DNA of 64,000 nucleotides from PWXP01 sp034005525 (GTDB lineage Bacteria; Planctomycetota; Planctomycetia; Pirellulales; Thermoguttaceae). The stretch is from contig JAVEUP010000009.1 of assembly GCA_034005525.1 (NCBI GenBank), positions 20,279 through 84,278 on the forward strand. The letters run 5' to 3'. The notes under the pieces are model-generated. The model saw only the letters and a list, made by a program, of their open reading frames with translations. It searched no databases and was not told where the DNA came from. The position numbers were made by a program, and so were the translations under genes. Shown one piece after another: positions 42,857-50,775 of this stretch (position 1 is its first letter; every line of letters starts with the position of its first letter).

Positions 42857-44083
42857 TCAAGTCTCCGAACGTTCGGCCGGTTGCGATTGAGTAATCGACA
42901 GTTTCTTGGGAATGGTCAAGCGAAAGGTGGTGCCCGCGGACGAACTGCTGGCAAAGTCGACTTCACCACCCAGGTACCGCTCTCCGAAAAGTTTCATACT
43001 GTATGTTCCAACTCCTCGACCGCTTTCGCCTTTGGTGCTGAACGACCGCTGGAACACCTGCAACTGGACCTCTTCCGGCATGACCCCGGCGTTGTGGACC
43101 GTGAACGTGACGTTGCTTCCGGCATCAACGCATGCCAAGGCAACCGTGCCGCCCCGGCTCGTTGCCTCCAGCGCGTTCTTGAGCATATTGCCCAGGATCC
43201 GCAGCAGAAGCTGCTTGTCCGAGACGATCGTCCCGTCCCAACATGACGCCACCAGGATCGACTGCCTCTCACCCGCAGTATGCCCGCCGTATCGAACGCA
43301 AAGCTCGTCAAGCATTTCGCGTGTTCGCATTGGGGCAGGCTGAACCTCGTAGTCACCCGCTTCGGCTGCAAGCAGGTCGCGCTGCGTCTGGATTTCCGCA
43401 ACAATCTGATCGGCCAGGGCAGCGAGCCGTTGACGAGTATCCGGGCGGCTTGACGCATCGCGTTCCAGGAACTTGATATATCCTTGGATGCAGCCGGCCG
43501 TGTTGAGCACGTCGTGGAAGAAAGTCCGCTGCAAGACCGCCAAACGCTTGACCTGGCTAATGTCCTCGATCACCGCCAGGACAAGACCATCGCCTTCCAG
43601 TTGAAACGGCGTGGCGGTGACCCGCAAGTCCATTGGCGCACTGCCGCTGGGGGTTTTCACCAGGACGCGGCACTCGCGGACCACCTGCCCGTTGGCCCGC
43701 CGGCTTTCCAGAAACGCTTCGACAGCGCCGCAGAGAACGCAATGCCGCGCGGTGCCGCAGCCGTCGGGCCCTTCAGCGGCCCAAATGCAGCCAATCGCTT
43801 CGCCCGGCCGTTTGCCTATGATCCGGTCGGCCGGGGCCTCCAGAACGCGAAGCAGCGCTTCGTTTGCAGCGACCACCTGCCGCTGCGTGTTGAGCACCAT
43901 GACCATGTGCGGCATGGCGTTCAGCATGTCGGCCAGGAAGGGCGTCTTAAGAACGGCTGCCCTCTTGCGGGCGAGTTCGTCCGCGGAGTCCCTCCCGGCG
44001 GGCGCGAAGTAGGTTGCGACGTTCTCCCCGCTATCGGGAAACGCACGCAACGGATCGTGCGACAGGTGCGACGCGTGCTCCAT
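42857..44083 (-). CDS. PAS-domain histidine kinase
   Basis: 408 aa from ATG 44083 (GGGGGAG SD; a longer frame upstream is unlikely). No TM segment, so cytoplasmic. A PAS domain (about 50-185, LADMLNAMPHMVMVLNTQRQVVAANEALL) contains a cysteine-rich insert GCGTARHCVLCGAVEAF that could bind a metal or act as a redox sensor. A divergent H-box (LQRTFFHDVLNTAG) is followed by an HATPase_c domain with NMLKNALEAT (N box), HNAGVM (G1) and STKGESGRGVGTYSMKL. No response regulator is next to it. Input and target are unknown. Confidence 0.85.
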   Translation of the reverse strand: MEHASHLSHDPLRAFPDSGENVATYFAPAGRDSADELARKRAAVLKTPFLADMLNAMPHMVMVLNTQRQVVAANEALLRVLEAPADRIIGKRPGEAIGCIWAAEGPDGCGTARHCVLCGAVEAFLESRRANGQVVRECRVLVKTPSGSAPMDLRVTATPFQLEGDGLVLAVIEDISQVKRLAVLQRTFFHDVLNTAGCIQGYIKFLERDASSRPDTRQRLAALADQIVAEIQTQRDLLAAEAGDYEVQPAPMRTREMLDELCVRYGGHTAGERQSILVASCWDGTIVSDKQLLLRILGNMLKNALEATSRGGTVALACVDAGSNVTFTVHNAGVMPEEVQLQVFQRSFSTKGESGRGVGTYSMKLFGERYLGGEVDFASSSSAGTTFRLTIPKKLSITQSQPAERSET

Positions 44084-44125
44084 AACTGAAACTCCCCCGC
44101 CTGGCAAGGCCCCGAAGCTCTCTAA

Positions 44126-44248
44126 GGGCGCGCTCACCAATAAGTTGGTCAATTGCAGTGTAGTAGGCACACGCCGTGTGCCGAAATTCGCGAACGGCAC
44201 ACGGCGTGTGCCTACTACAATTTGTCCAAGTTATTTCTGAGCGCACCC
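44126..44248. mobile_element. ~123-bp MITE with ~50-bp inverted ends
   Basis: The two halves are near-perfect inverses: outer arms GGGCGCGCTCA... and ...TGAGCGCACCC, and a perfect inner stem 44159-44182 with 44196-44219. Flanking TA dinucleotides would fit an IS630/Tc1-type target. The inner TAGTAGGCACACGCCG motif also occurs in family B elements. It lies 43 bp upstream of the histidine kinase start, in its promoter region. Confidence 0.7.
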
Positions 44249-44251
44249 TAA

Positions 44252-44427
44252 CCCGGATTATTCATGTAGGGTGGGCCGAGGTCGCGTAAGTCCTTGGTGG
44301 GACTGCGCAAGCCACGCCCCGCTCGTTTGCACGTGGTGCGCTGGAAGCAGACCCAGCCGAGCGACCGAAGTCCCACCAGGGTCTTGGCTTGCCTGTCACC
44401 ACCCTACATCAGCATGAATAATCCCGG
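44252..44427 (-). mobile_element. MITE-like element, family A, copy 3 (inverted)
   Basis: Reverse complement of the 24815-24987 element, with CCCGGATTATTCATG at the left and ATGAATAATCCCGG at the right. It sits between the preceding MITE and the tRNA gene. Confidence 0.75.
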
Positions 44428-44452
44428 CTTAGCTTCCGGAATACCCCGCAAG

Positions 44453-44525
44453 TAGGCCCGGCAGGATTCGAACCTGCAACCAACAGATTATGAGTCTGCT
44501 GCTCTAACCGTTGAGCTACGGGCCC
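44453..44525 (-). tRNA. tRNA with CAU anticodon (Met or Ile2)
   Basis: 73 nt. Acceptor GGGCCCG pairs with CGGGCCT (one G-U), the D-arm is GTAGCTCAACGGTTAGAGC, the anticodon loop CTCATAA has CAT in a 5-bp stem, and the T-arm is CAGGTTCGAATCCTG. CCA is not encoded. Normal base-pairing at 1-72 argues against the initiator. It could be elongator tRNA-Met or the tRNA-Ile whose C34 becomes lysidine; sequence alone does not decide. Confidence 0.9.
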
Positions 44526-44676
44526 AGAGCTTTTGGAATACGAGAACGGCCCCCACCCGTAGTGTGGGGTGTCGCGCGGCGCCAAAATCGGTTCCAGGTG
44601 AACCGTTATGCCCTGGCCAATTCTACCAAGCGGAAGCCCGGCGAGAAAGTCGCTCTCCCTGCAAGGCTGCGGTCGG

Positions 44677-44821
44677 GTAACCGTTCACGGGGGGACTGTC
44701 CCAATTTTCGCGGCACAGAGGGCGTTTTTGCCCAATCATCCGCCGTTTCCGCCGCGAAAATGGGACTGTCCCCTTCGCGTGGAGCGGAGAAAACTGCCTG
44801 CGCCGCCCCGTGAACGGTTAC
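44677..44821. mobile_element. 145-bp MITE (family C), copy 2
   Basis: Inverted ends GTAACCGTTCACGG and CCGTGAACGGTTAC, and an interior matching 29100-29246 (GGGACTGTCCC near both ends). Flanking 8-mers are GCGGTCGG (44669-44676) and GTGGTCGG (44822-44829), 7 of 8 identical, consistent with an older target duplication. Confidence 0.8.
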
Positions 44822-44888
44822 GTGGTCGGGGTTCAGTACGGTTACGGGCGGAGTACGGGACAAAAAAACGAACACCGGCGATTTTCCG

Positions 44889-44987
44889 GGCTCTTCCGTT
44901 TCTAAGTGCAAACTGCTTTACCCGAAGACGGCACAGCGGCGTGTGCCTACTACATTGGCGTGACCTGCACCGAGGAACGGAAGAGCC
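44889..44987. mobile_element. Family B MITE, diverged copy
   Basis: GGCTCTTCCGTTTCTAAGTG at the left and ACGGAAGAGCC at the right, with the GGCACAGCGGCGTGTGCC core reversed relative to the intact copies. No target duplication is visible. Confidence 0.65.
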
Positions 44988-45115
44988 AAACGAAGATGTC
45001 CTTCGCACGCTGTTTCCACGCACGCCGCGTCACCTCCGCGCGATCCCAGGCGGGTGAAAGTGTCAGTTTCACCATCCGCTTTGCGCTCGCGAGGTGGCCG
45101 GGCTTACGACGCCGG

Positions 45116-45757
45116 TCACGCGTAGTTCATGACGGCGAAGAAGTGAAACGCCGTGCCCGCCAGTACGAACAGATGCCATACGGCGTGGAAGTATCGAACG
45201 CGTTCGATCGAATAGAAGACGATGCCGACAGTATAGGCCGTGCCGCCGGCCAGAAGGAGCGCCAGACCCGCGAGCGGCACGTGCGCGACGATCGGCCGGA
45301 TGGCCACCAGCGCGACCCACCCCATGGCAAGGTACAGCAGAAGCGTCGGGCACCGCGGCCGCGTGGAAGCGAAAAGTTCCTGGACGATCCCGAGCACGGC
45401 CAGTCCCCAGACCGCGCTGAACAGTCCCCATCCCCACGGACCTCGCAGCACGCCGAGCACGAAGGGCGTATAGGTTCCCGCAATCAGCAGGTAGATTGCG
45501 GCGTGGTCGGCGATCTGAAACGCCCGCTTGGTCCGGCCGGGCCGGACCGAATGGTAGATTGCCGAAACGGCGTACAGCAGCGCAGCCGTCGCCACGAAGA
45601 CGCCCGCACTCACCGCCGGCAGGGTTCCGCCCTGCTCGAAGGAAGCGGCCAGCAGGTAAGGCGCTCCCGCGACGGCGCAAGCGGCCCCCGCGGCGTGCGT
45701 GATCGCGCTGGCCATCTCCTCGCCGGGCGAAGGAAGCAGTTCTTCCATGGTCGTCAT
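45116..45757 (-). CDS. Hemolysin III / AdipoR-family membrane protein
   Basis: 213 aa from ATG 45757 with seven predicted TM segments. Family residues are present: SAITHAAG at the start, SAIYHSV in TM2-3, ADHAAIYLLIAGTYTP, and FHAVWHLFVLAGTAFHFF near the end. The His and Asp residues of these motifs bind zinc in the AdipoR/PAQR fold, where some members are ceramidases. Bacterial members (YqfA, TrhA) affect membrane fluidity or lipid content. A single gene here, with no clear operon partner. Confidence 0.85.
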   Translation of the reverse strand: MTTMEELLPSPGEEMASAITHAAGAACAVAGAPYLLAASFEQGGTLPAVSAGVFVATAALLYAVSAIYHSVRPGRTKRAFQIADHAAIYLLIAGTYTPFVLGVLRGPWGWGLFSAVWGLAVLGIVQELFASTRPRCPTLLLYLAMGWVALVAIRPIVAHVPLAGLALLLAGGTAYTVGIVFYSIERVRYFHAVWHLFVLAGTAFHFFAVMNYA

Positions 45758-45883
45758 GCAAGTCGGATTCACAGGAATATCGTTCACGGGCCGTCCAAAG
45801 TGGGCGTCTTGGCCGCTGACCGCAAAGGCGGGCGCAGCCCTTCCGAGGGCGGGTTCGCCTGGCCGCCAGCCAAGCCCTCGAAT

Positions 45884-45984
45884 GGCTCTTCCGTTTCTAG
45901 GTGCAGGCGGCGGCAATGTAGTAGGCACACGCCGCTGTGCCGTCTCTGAAATAAAGGCTGTCTGCACCTAAAAACGGAAGAGCC
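45884..45984. mobile_element. 101-bp MITE (family B), intact copy with 8-bp TSD
   Basis: Same length and ends as 41290-41390. CCTCGAAT is duplicated exactly at 45876-45883 and 45985-45992. It lies upstream of the hemolysin III gene. Confidence 0.9.
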
Positions 45985-46098
45985 CCTCGAATATATTGTC
46001 GGCCGCTGCCGTCGATGGTCAACGGCAAGTGGGGCTCATTGCAGGTAATACCTGGGTAAAACCCCACCGACGGCATCGTTTGCGCCCCGATCCAGCCG

Positions 46099-46147
46099 GG
46101 TTCACCCACGCGCACGGTACGATTGCCGCCGCGCGCGTGGGTGAACC
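46099..46147. repeat. 15-bp perfect inverted repeat
   Basis: GGTTCACCCACGCGC (46099-46113) and its inverse (46133-46147) enclose 19 nt. It directly adjoins the heptamer array. Confidence 0.6.
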
Positions 46148-46274
46148 TATCACCTATCACCTATCACCTATCACCTATCACCTATCACCTATCACCTATC
46201 ACCTATCACCTATCACCTGACACCTGACACCTAACACCTGACACCTGACACCTGACACCTGACACCTGACACCT
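46146..46274. repeat. Heptamer array downstream of the Dnd methyltransferase
   Basis: Nine CACCTAT units (46151-46213) are followed by eight CACCTGA/CACCTAA units (46214-46269) and partial units at both ends, all in 7-bp phase. It begins 7 bp after the stop of the Dnd-associated methyltransferase. Read in that gene's direction the first units are TCAGGTG, the same as the array after dndE. Confidence 0.9.
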
Positions 46275-46281
46275 CGCCCCT

Positions 46282-47778
46282 TCACGCCCGCACCAGCCGA
46301 TGCCCGCGGATCGCCCGGCCGGCCGCGAGCACGCGGGCGTTCCAGCCGTTTCGCGTGCCGATGGTCGCCGCATCGTCCAGCAGCCCGGCCTTCTCCTCTT
46401 GACGCGTTAGCTTCTCGAACTTCGCGTAGCCGGGATAATCGTCCGGTACGAACGTCTCTTTGCGGTGCAGGATGGGCGGGTTGGCCGCGGTCGAGTAGTC
46501 GTAGCATTCCAGGTGAAGCGTGCGGAGCGACAGTTTCAGACTGCGCAGCAGCGCGGGGTGGGCTTCGTCGTCGAACGTGGGGTACAGCAAGTAGGAAACC
46601 TTGCCGGAGAACCGGTGCAGCTTGACCAGCGTCGCGCCCTCCACCTCGCCCAGATACGCCCGCGCGCAACCCTCGTACACGCGCAGCACCGGCGCCAGCC
46701 GGTCCAGTGCGGACCGGTGGACGTAGAGCGCGTTTGGGAGCAGCTTGCCCAGCGGCGAGTTCCGGCACGCCTCGTCGATGGCCTCCGCATCGCCTGCGAG
46801 GAACAGCAGCGCGTCGGCCCGCTCGCACGCCCGCCTGTACGTGCCGAAGAACTCGCGGATATCCCGCCGCAACCCCGCAGGCAGCTTGCCCAGCGGCGGC
46901 CGCTGGCCGAAGCGGCCCAGCGCGAGGTACACCAGCAGGTCGTCCGTCCGCCGTCGCCGGACCTCGGCCCAGCCGGGCAACGGCATCACCCGCTTGACCA
47001 GCGCCAGCGCCCGGCCGGCGGACCCGAACTTCGCGGCGATCGCCGGATAGCCGTCGTACTCGTCCGCTTCCGGCAGTCGGCCAAGCTCCAGCACGCGCGA
47101 AATGAACGGTTCGAGGACGTCGCGGTTCTGGTCGAACTTCAGTTCGGAGAACGTCTTTCTGGGCGCGGCCGCGGCGCGTTGATAGCGCCTGGCCAGCACC
47201 TGCTGCCGCAGCGTCTCGTCTTTGAACAGGTAGTACACGCCCAGGCTGGCCGGCACGGCCTCGGCGCCGAGTTGCGATTCGAGGTACTGCTTCAGTTCGG
47301 CCTGCGTATAATACTTCTGGAACGTGCCCATTCCGGTGACAATGCCGTCGCCGAACTCGATGGTGGCGTAGCCGCGTCCTTCGACGTTCACCCGCGCGGC
47401 CACCACGAGCATTCTCGTCGCCAGCTTCCACGCTTCCGCCAGCACTTCTTGCCGTTCCCGCGGGCATTCGATCACGTTGAGCACATAGCCCAGGTTGACA
47501 ATCTCGGCGCCCGTACGCGGCTCGTGCGGGCGGAGCGCCGGGTCCCACCCGCCAGCCGCCACCCCCCGCTCCCCCAGCAGTTCCACATCTTCGCCATACC
47601 CGCAGCCGTAGTCGAAGAACGACCGCCCCGGCCCCACCAGTTCGTCCCGCAGCAAGCACTTTACCGCCAAGGAGAACCCTTTCCGCCGTATCGCCGTCTT
47701 GTGCCGCTCAATCCGAGACGGCGGCGCGTCGCTACGGGCCGCTTTTCGCGACACCGACAGCCACGATTCTGGGATCAT
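46282..47778 (-). CDS. DNA phosphorothioation-associated putative methyltransferase
   Basis: A 498-aa protein. The N-terminal part is a SAM-binding domain (FFDYGCGYGEDVELL motif I, NLGYVLNVIECPRERQEVL). The long C-terminal half (from about 170) contains KYYTQAELKQYLE and a conserved region ending TFVPDDYPGYAKFEKLTRQEE. The overall sequence resembles the methyltransferase family that profiles with dnd genes. A GGGGAGGG SD precedes the ATG. It is the last gene of the leftward side, 275 bp after Dnd-associated protein 4. It may modify DNA or tRNA; the target is not established. Confidence 0.85.
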   Translation of the reverse strand: MIPESWLSVSRKAARSDAPPSRIERHKTAIRRKGFSLAVKCLLRDELVGPGRSFFDYGCGYGEDVELLGERGVAAGGWDPALRPHEPRTGAEIVNLGYVLNVIECPRERQEVLAEAWKLATRMLVVAARVNVEGRGYATIEFGDGIVTGMGTFQKYYTQAELKQYLESQLGAEAVPASLGVYYLFKDETLRQQVLARRYQRAAAAPRKTFSELKFDQNRDVLEPFISRVLELGRLPEADEYDGYPAIAAKFGSAGRALALVKRVMPLPGWAEVRRRRTDDLLVYLALGRFGQRPPLGKLPAGLRRDIREFFGTYRRACERADALLFLAGDAEAIDEACRNSPLGKLLPNALYVHRSALDRLAPVLRVYEGCARAYLGEVEGATLVKLHRFSGKVSYLLYPTFDDEAHPALLRSLKLSLRTLHLECYDYSTAANPPILHRKETFVPDDYPGYAKFEKLTRQEEKAGLLDDAATIGTRNGWNARVLAAGRAIRGHRLVRA

Positions 47779-48053
47779 TCAAGTGACCCTCCCCGTTTGG
47801 GTGACATTCGGCTTCGATCGAGGAAAGGACATGCCCGATAACCGTTGTTCAGTTCTCAGCCAGCTTTTGATACCGCTTAGCCATCATTAAACGGCCTTGG
47901 AAGAGAAGTGGCAACCACGCCTGACGCGCGAGAGGGCACATCTCACAGCCGTGAATGTGCGATGGAAGCTGCGCGATAACGGCGCAGTAGCCTGGCCACA
48001 TTTCTTTTCTGAATGGCCTCAGCAACCATCACTCCAAGTGTCGCCCGCCCAAG

Positions 48054-48530
48054 CTACGGTTCTAATTCACCGAGCAATTCCAGCGCACTGCGGTCCAACC
48101 CCTCCAGCCCAGCAGGGGTTTCGCGTTGGGATGTCCGGAACTGTTGGATCAAGGCCAAGAGATTGTCGAGCACATCCCCAGGCGTGTCCCTAACATACTG
48201 GTTGAGATACTCGAAGCCACCGGCCGCGTACTCTTCGAAGATAGTTGCAAGATCATCGTTCTGTGCAGCGTCCGAGTCAAGCACCGCGAGGTCTCTCTTC
48301 ACTGCGAGCGCGAGAGCATTGATGAAGGCGTCATCTCTGTTCTTTTCAAAAATGCTCCAGCGGATGCCCTCGCCGCCCGCGTCCAAGGCTTGTCGTGAGT
48401 CGTAGCGGTAGCCGACTGCTGCCGCAAACATCATGGCTGCTTGTTTGGTCTCGAACACCCCTTCTTCAAGGAGCATCTCGATGAATGCATCGTTCCGCTT
48501 CGCTGGTTTGATACGGCGTGGTTCTGTCAT
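48054..48530 (-). CDS. Dnd system-associated protein 4
   Basis: A 158-aa protein resembling the small Dnd-associated family 4 (RRIKPAKRNDAFIEMLLEEG, FETKQAAMMFAAAVGYRYDSR, AAGGFEYLNQYV). Helical, with no catalytic motif seen. It starts within the stop of the SMC-like ATPase (ATGA overlap), so it is translated together with it, and is probably an accessory subunit of the restriction module. Confidence 0.8.
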   Translation of the reverse strand: MTEPRRIKPAKRNDAFIEMLLEEGVFETKQAAMMFAAAVGYRYDSRQALDAGGEGIRWSIFEKNRDDAFINALALAVKRDLAVLDSDAAQNDDLATIFEEYAAGGFEYLNQYVRDTPGDVLDNLLALIQQFRTSQRETPAGLEGLDRSALELLGELEP

Positions 48531-50599
48531 CGGGAAGCCTCCACAAACGTAGTTCGTTCATAGCCGTCGTCGGATTGCACCACGTAAGGATACGGGGTGC
48601 CCTGAAGTTCAATCTCGCATGGCCGATTCTTCGGGGTTTCGCACCGCAGAATCCATTGCTTTCCGATGAAGGGTTGCAGTTCCTCTTCTACCTCTCGCCG
48701 CCATTGCGTTTCAGACACGAGCAGAATGATCTGTGGCGACAGTGTCCGAATCCACTTTGCGACATCCCGCCTGTACTCGACTTCCAGGCTTCCGAACGCT
48801 GAGTCGATGACAAGGGGATAGAGGCCACCCCGGAAAAGACTGCTTCCCACCTTGGCCTTCTCCGCAGTCTGTCTAGCCTTGGAACCGAGCGCACCGACAA
48901 ACGCTAGACTAAGCACCTGCTTCTCGCCCGTCGATGCGCCGCGCACGATCACTTCTTCTCCGCCGATGTCCTTTGTTAGTGAGAGTCGAAAGCCTTCCCG
49001 CAGTCTCGCGCGGTAGTCCTTAATGGATATCCGGCTCCAGATCTCTTCAAGCTGCTTTGCCAAATCCTCATGCAATTCACTGTAGCGAAGCTGCCGGATC
49101 TTCTTCAGCGCTTCCACGACGTTCGACACAGCGGTCAACCGGACTTGCGCCAACCTTCCTTCTGCGTCCGCTCGCTCGAACCCTCGCAGTTGCTGTTTCT
49201 TTTCGGAGATCTGTCCGTCGAGTTCCTCCAGGCGACGGCGCGCATCGTGGTTCTTGAGCTTGATGGCATCCATCTCCGAATTGATCTGCCGTCGTCGTCG
49301 CTCTAACCGCTCTGGATCTTCGCCCTCACTCCGGTCGCCGATCTTCACTGAAAGCTCATCCAGAAGCTCGCGCACGCGACGCAACTCTGCGAAAAGCTCA
49401 CTTCGCTTAGCCTGCAGCCGATCGAGTTCCACAGAGCAGTCTTCTGCGCGTTTGTCATAAGAGTTAAGCTCCGCCTTAGTCGTCGTCGTAACCGCCTCCA
49501 GTTGCTCGGATGATGTGCGGTTGCGCCAGCAATCAACGTTCTGGTACTCCTGCGATCCAGGATCGAGAGTGCGACCACAAATGCACTTGCATGTATCGAG
49601 CAAGTCCTGTACGAATTGCCGCTTGATTGGCCCTGGAATCTCCCCTTTTTGGCGTGCCTGTTCCAAAATGTCTTTCGCTTGGCGAACAACGTCGGGCACT
49701 AGGATAAGGTAACCGCTGCGAGAAAAGGTGCGAGCGAGGTCCACCTTCCTATCTTTGAGGTCGCCTTTGATCGTTTTCTCCCGTTCTTCCGCAGCTTTTC
49801 TCTGCGCCTGCAGTCTCGCCAAGTCCGGCATCGTTGCGAGTTTGGCGTCGATGGCCTCCAATTCTGTCTGTAAGCTGGTCAGGTTGCGCTCTTCCTGCTT
49901 CATCTCCTCGGCAAGCTTCTCCCGGGCTACGCCGAGTTGTTCATACTGCCGTTGAACGACCTCCCCCTCTTCGCCGGCGTGCTTTGCCACGATCTGCTGC
50001 AGCCTGCGCGTGGGTTCTCCGTCGAGGTGCGTGATGGCCCGGTCGAATACCTCGATGTCTAGCAGCGTCCGAACGCCTTCCTCAATCTGCTCGTAGGCGT
50101 CCGCTCTGGCAAGGCGTTCGATCCGCTCGCCGTTGAAGAAGAAGAAGGGCTGGAGCCGCGGCGGGAGCATGCGCTCCAGTACAACTTGCGGATTACTCGG
50201 TTCCTGGACCTCGCCTGTGTCGTCAATGTAACGCACGCTGACTCTTCCGGGATCCACAACCCGCCGGGTACCATCATCTGCTTTCTCGATTAGCATCGAG
50301 CGTTCGCACGTGTACTTCATGGTCCGTTCGCGAAAGACAGCGCGGACGGCCATCTTCATGCGATCACCAGGCCGAAGCTGTGAGTAGGTTGCTTCCGTTT
50401 CCAGATGATCCGCGCCTTCGAAATCCGGTGAGCACTGTCCGTAGAGCAACCAAGTGAAGGCGTTCAGCACGGTAGTCTTGCCCGATCCATTGAACCCGTG
50501 GATGACCGTCACGTTCTTCTGGCTATCCGTCGCGAACACTAAAGTTTGGCTGCCGGAAAACTGGCGAAAATCTTGCAGTGTCAATTCTTCAAAGATCAT
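48527..50599 (-). CDS. SMC/Rad50-like ATPase of the phosphorothioation restriction module
   Basis: 690 aa from ATG 50599 (MIFEELTLQDFRQF). Walker A is GFNGSGKT (35-42). Two coiled-coil arms flank a mid-protein CKCICGR motif that may bind zinc, as at the Rad50 hook. RGASTGEKQVLSLAFVGAL is the ABC signature, and YPLVIDSAFGSLE the Walker B. It is distinct from dndD at 59282, although related. Overlap of both ends with its neighbours (ATGA junctions) shows a tightly coupled unit. Inferred role: DNA sensing or cleavage control by the effector module. Confidence 0.8.
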   Translation of the reverse strand: MIFEELTLQDFRQFSGSQTLVFATDSQKNVTVIHGFNGSGKTTVLNAFTWLLYGQCSPDFEGADHLETEATYSQLRPGDRMKMAVRAVFRERTMKYTCERSMLIEKADDGTRRVVDPGRVSVRYIDDTGEVQEPSNPQVVLERMLPPRLQPFFFFNGERIERLARADAYEQIEEGVRTLLDIEVFDRAITHLDGEPTRRLQQIVAKHAGEEGEVVQRQYEQLGVAREKLAEEMKQEERNLTSLQTELEAIDAKLATMPDLARLQAQRKAAEEREKTIKGDLKDRKVDLARTFSRSGYLILVPDVVRQAKDILEQARQKGEIPGPIKRQFVQDLLDTCKCICGRTLDPGSQEYQNVDCWRNRTSSEQLEAVTTTTKAELNSYDKRAEDCSVELDRLQAKRSELFAELRRVRELLDELSVKIGDRSEGEDPERLERRRRQINSEMDAIKLKNHDARRRLEELDGQISEKKQQLRGFERADAEGRLAQVRLTAVSNVVEALKKIRQLRYSELHEDLAKQLEEIWSRISIKDYRARLREGFRLSLTKDIGGEEVIVRGASTGEKQVLSLAFVGALGSKARQTAEKAKVGSSLFRGGLYPLVIDSAFGSLEVEYRRDVAKWIRTLSPQIILLVSETQWRREVEEELQPFIGKQWILRCETPKNRPCEIELQGTPYPYVVQSDDGYERTTFVEASR

Positions 50600-50775
50600 C
50601 GAATTGTCTCCGTAACGACTTTCCATAGGTCATCGTTAATGCCGCGTGGTTTCTGCATGTAAAGCTTTTCGCGCTCCGCGTCGATCACTCCCGACAGGAG
50701 CTTGCGCTCGTCCTGTGTCAACGACTGCAGGATCTCTCGGATCTTGGTCTGTGTTTCGATGCTACGATTCTCCAT
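50596..50775 (-). CDS. Small protein of the DNA modification-associated module
   Basis: 59 aa from ATG 50775 (MENRSIETQTKIREILQSL). It overlaps the helicase stop by 14 bp and the ATPase start by an ATGA junction, which supports it as a real gene. Helical and charged, with no known domain. Small ORFs in this position are known beside phosphorothioation restriction genes. Possibly an adaptor between helicase and ATPase. Confidence 0.7.
   Translation of the reverse strand: MENRSIETQTKIREILQSLTQDERKLLSGVIDAEREKLYMQKPRGINDDLWKVVTETIR

Noticed and set aside
46146..46274. CRISPR array
   Set aside because: Units are 7 bp with no spacers, so this is a tandem heptamer repeat.
46199..47659. 486-aa ORF overlapping the Dnd methyltransferase
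   Set aside because: A different-frame shadow that runs into the heptamer array; the 498-aa frame has the SAM motif and SD.
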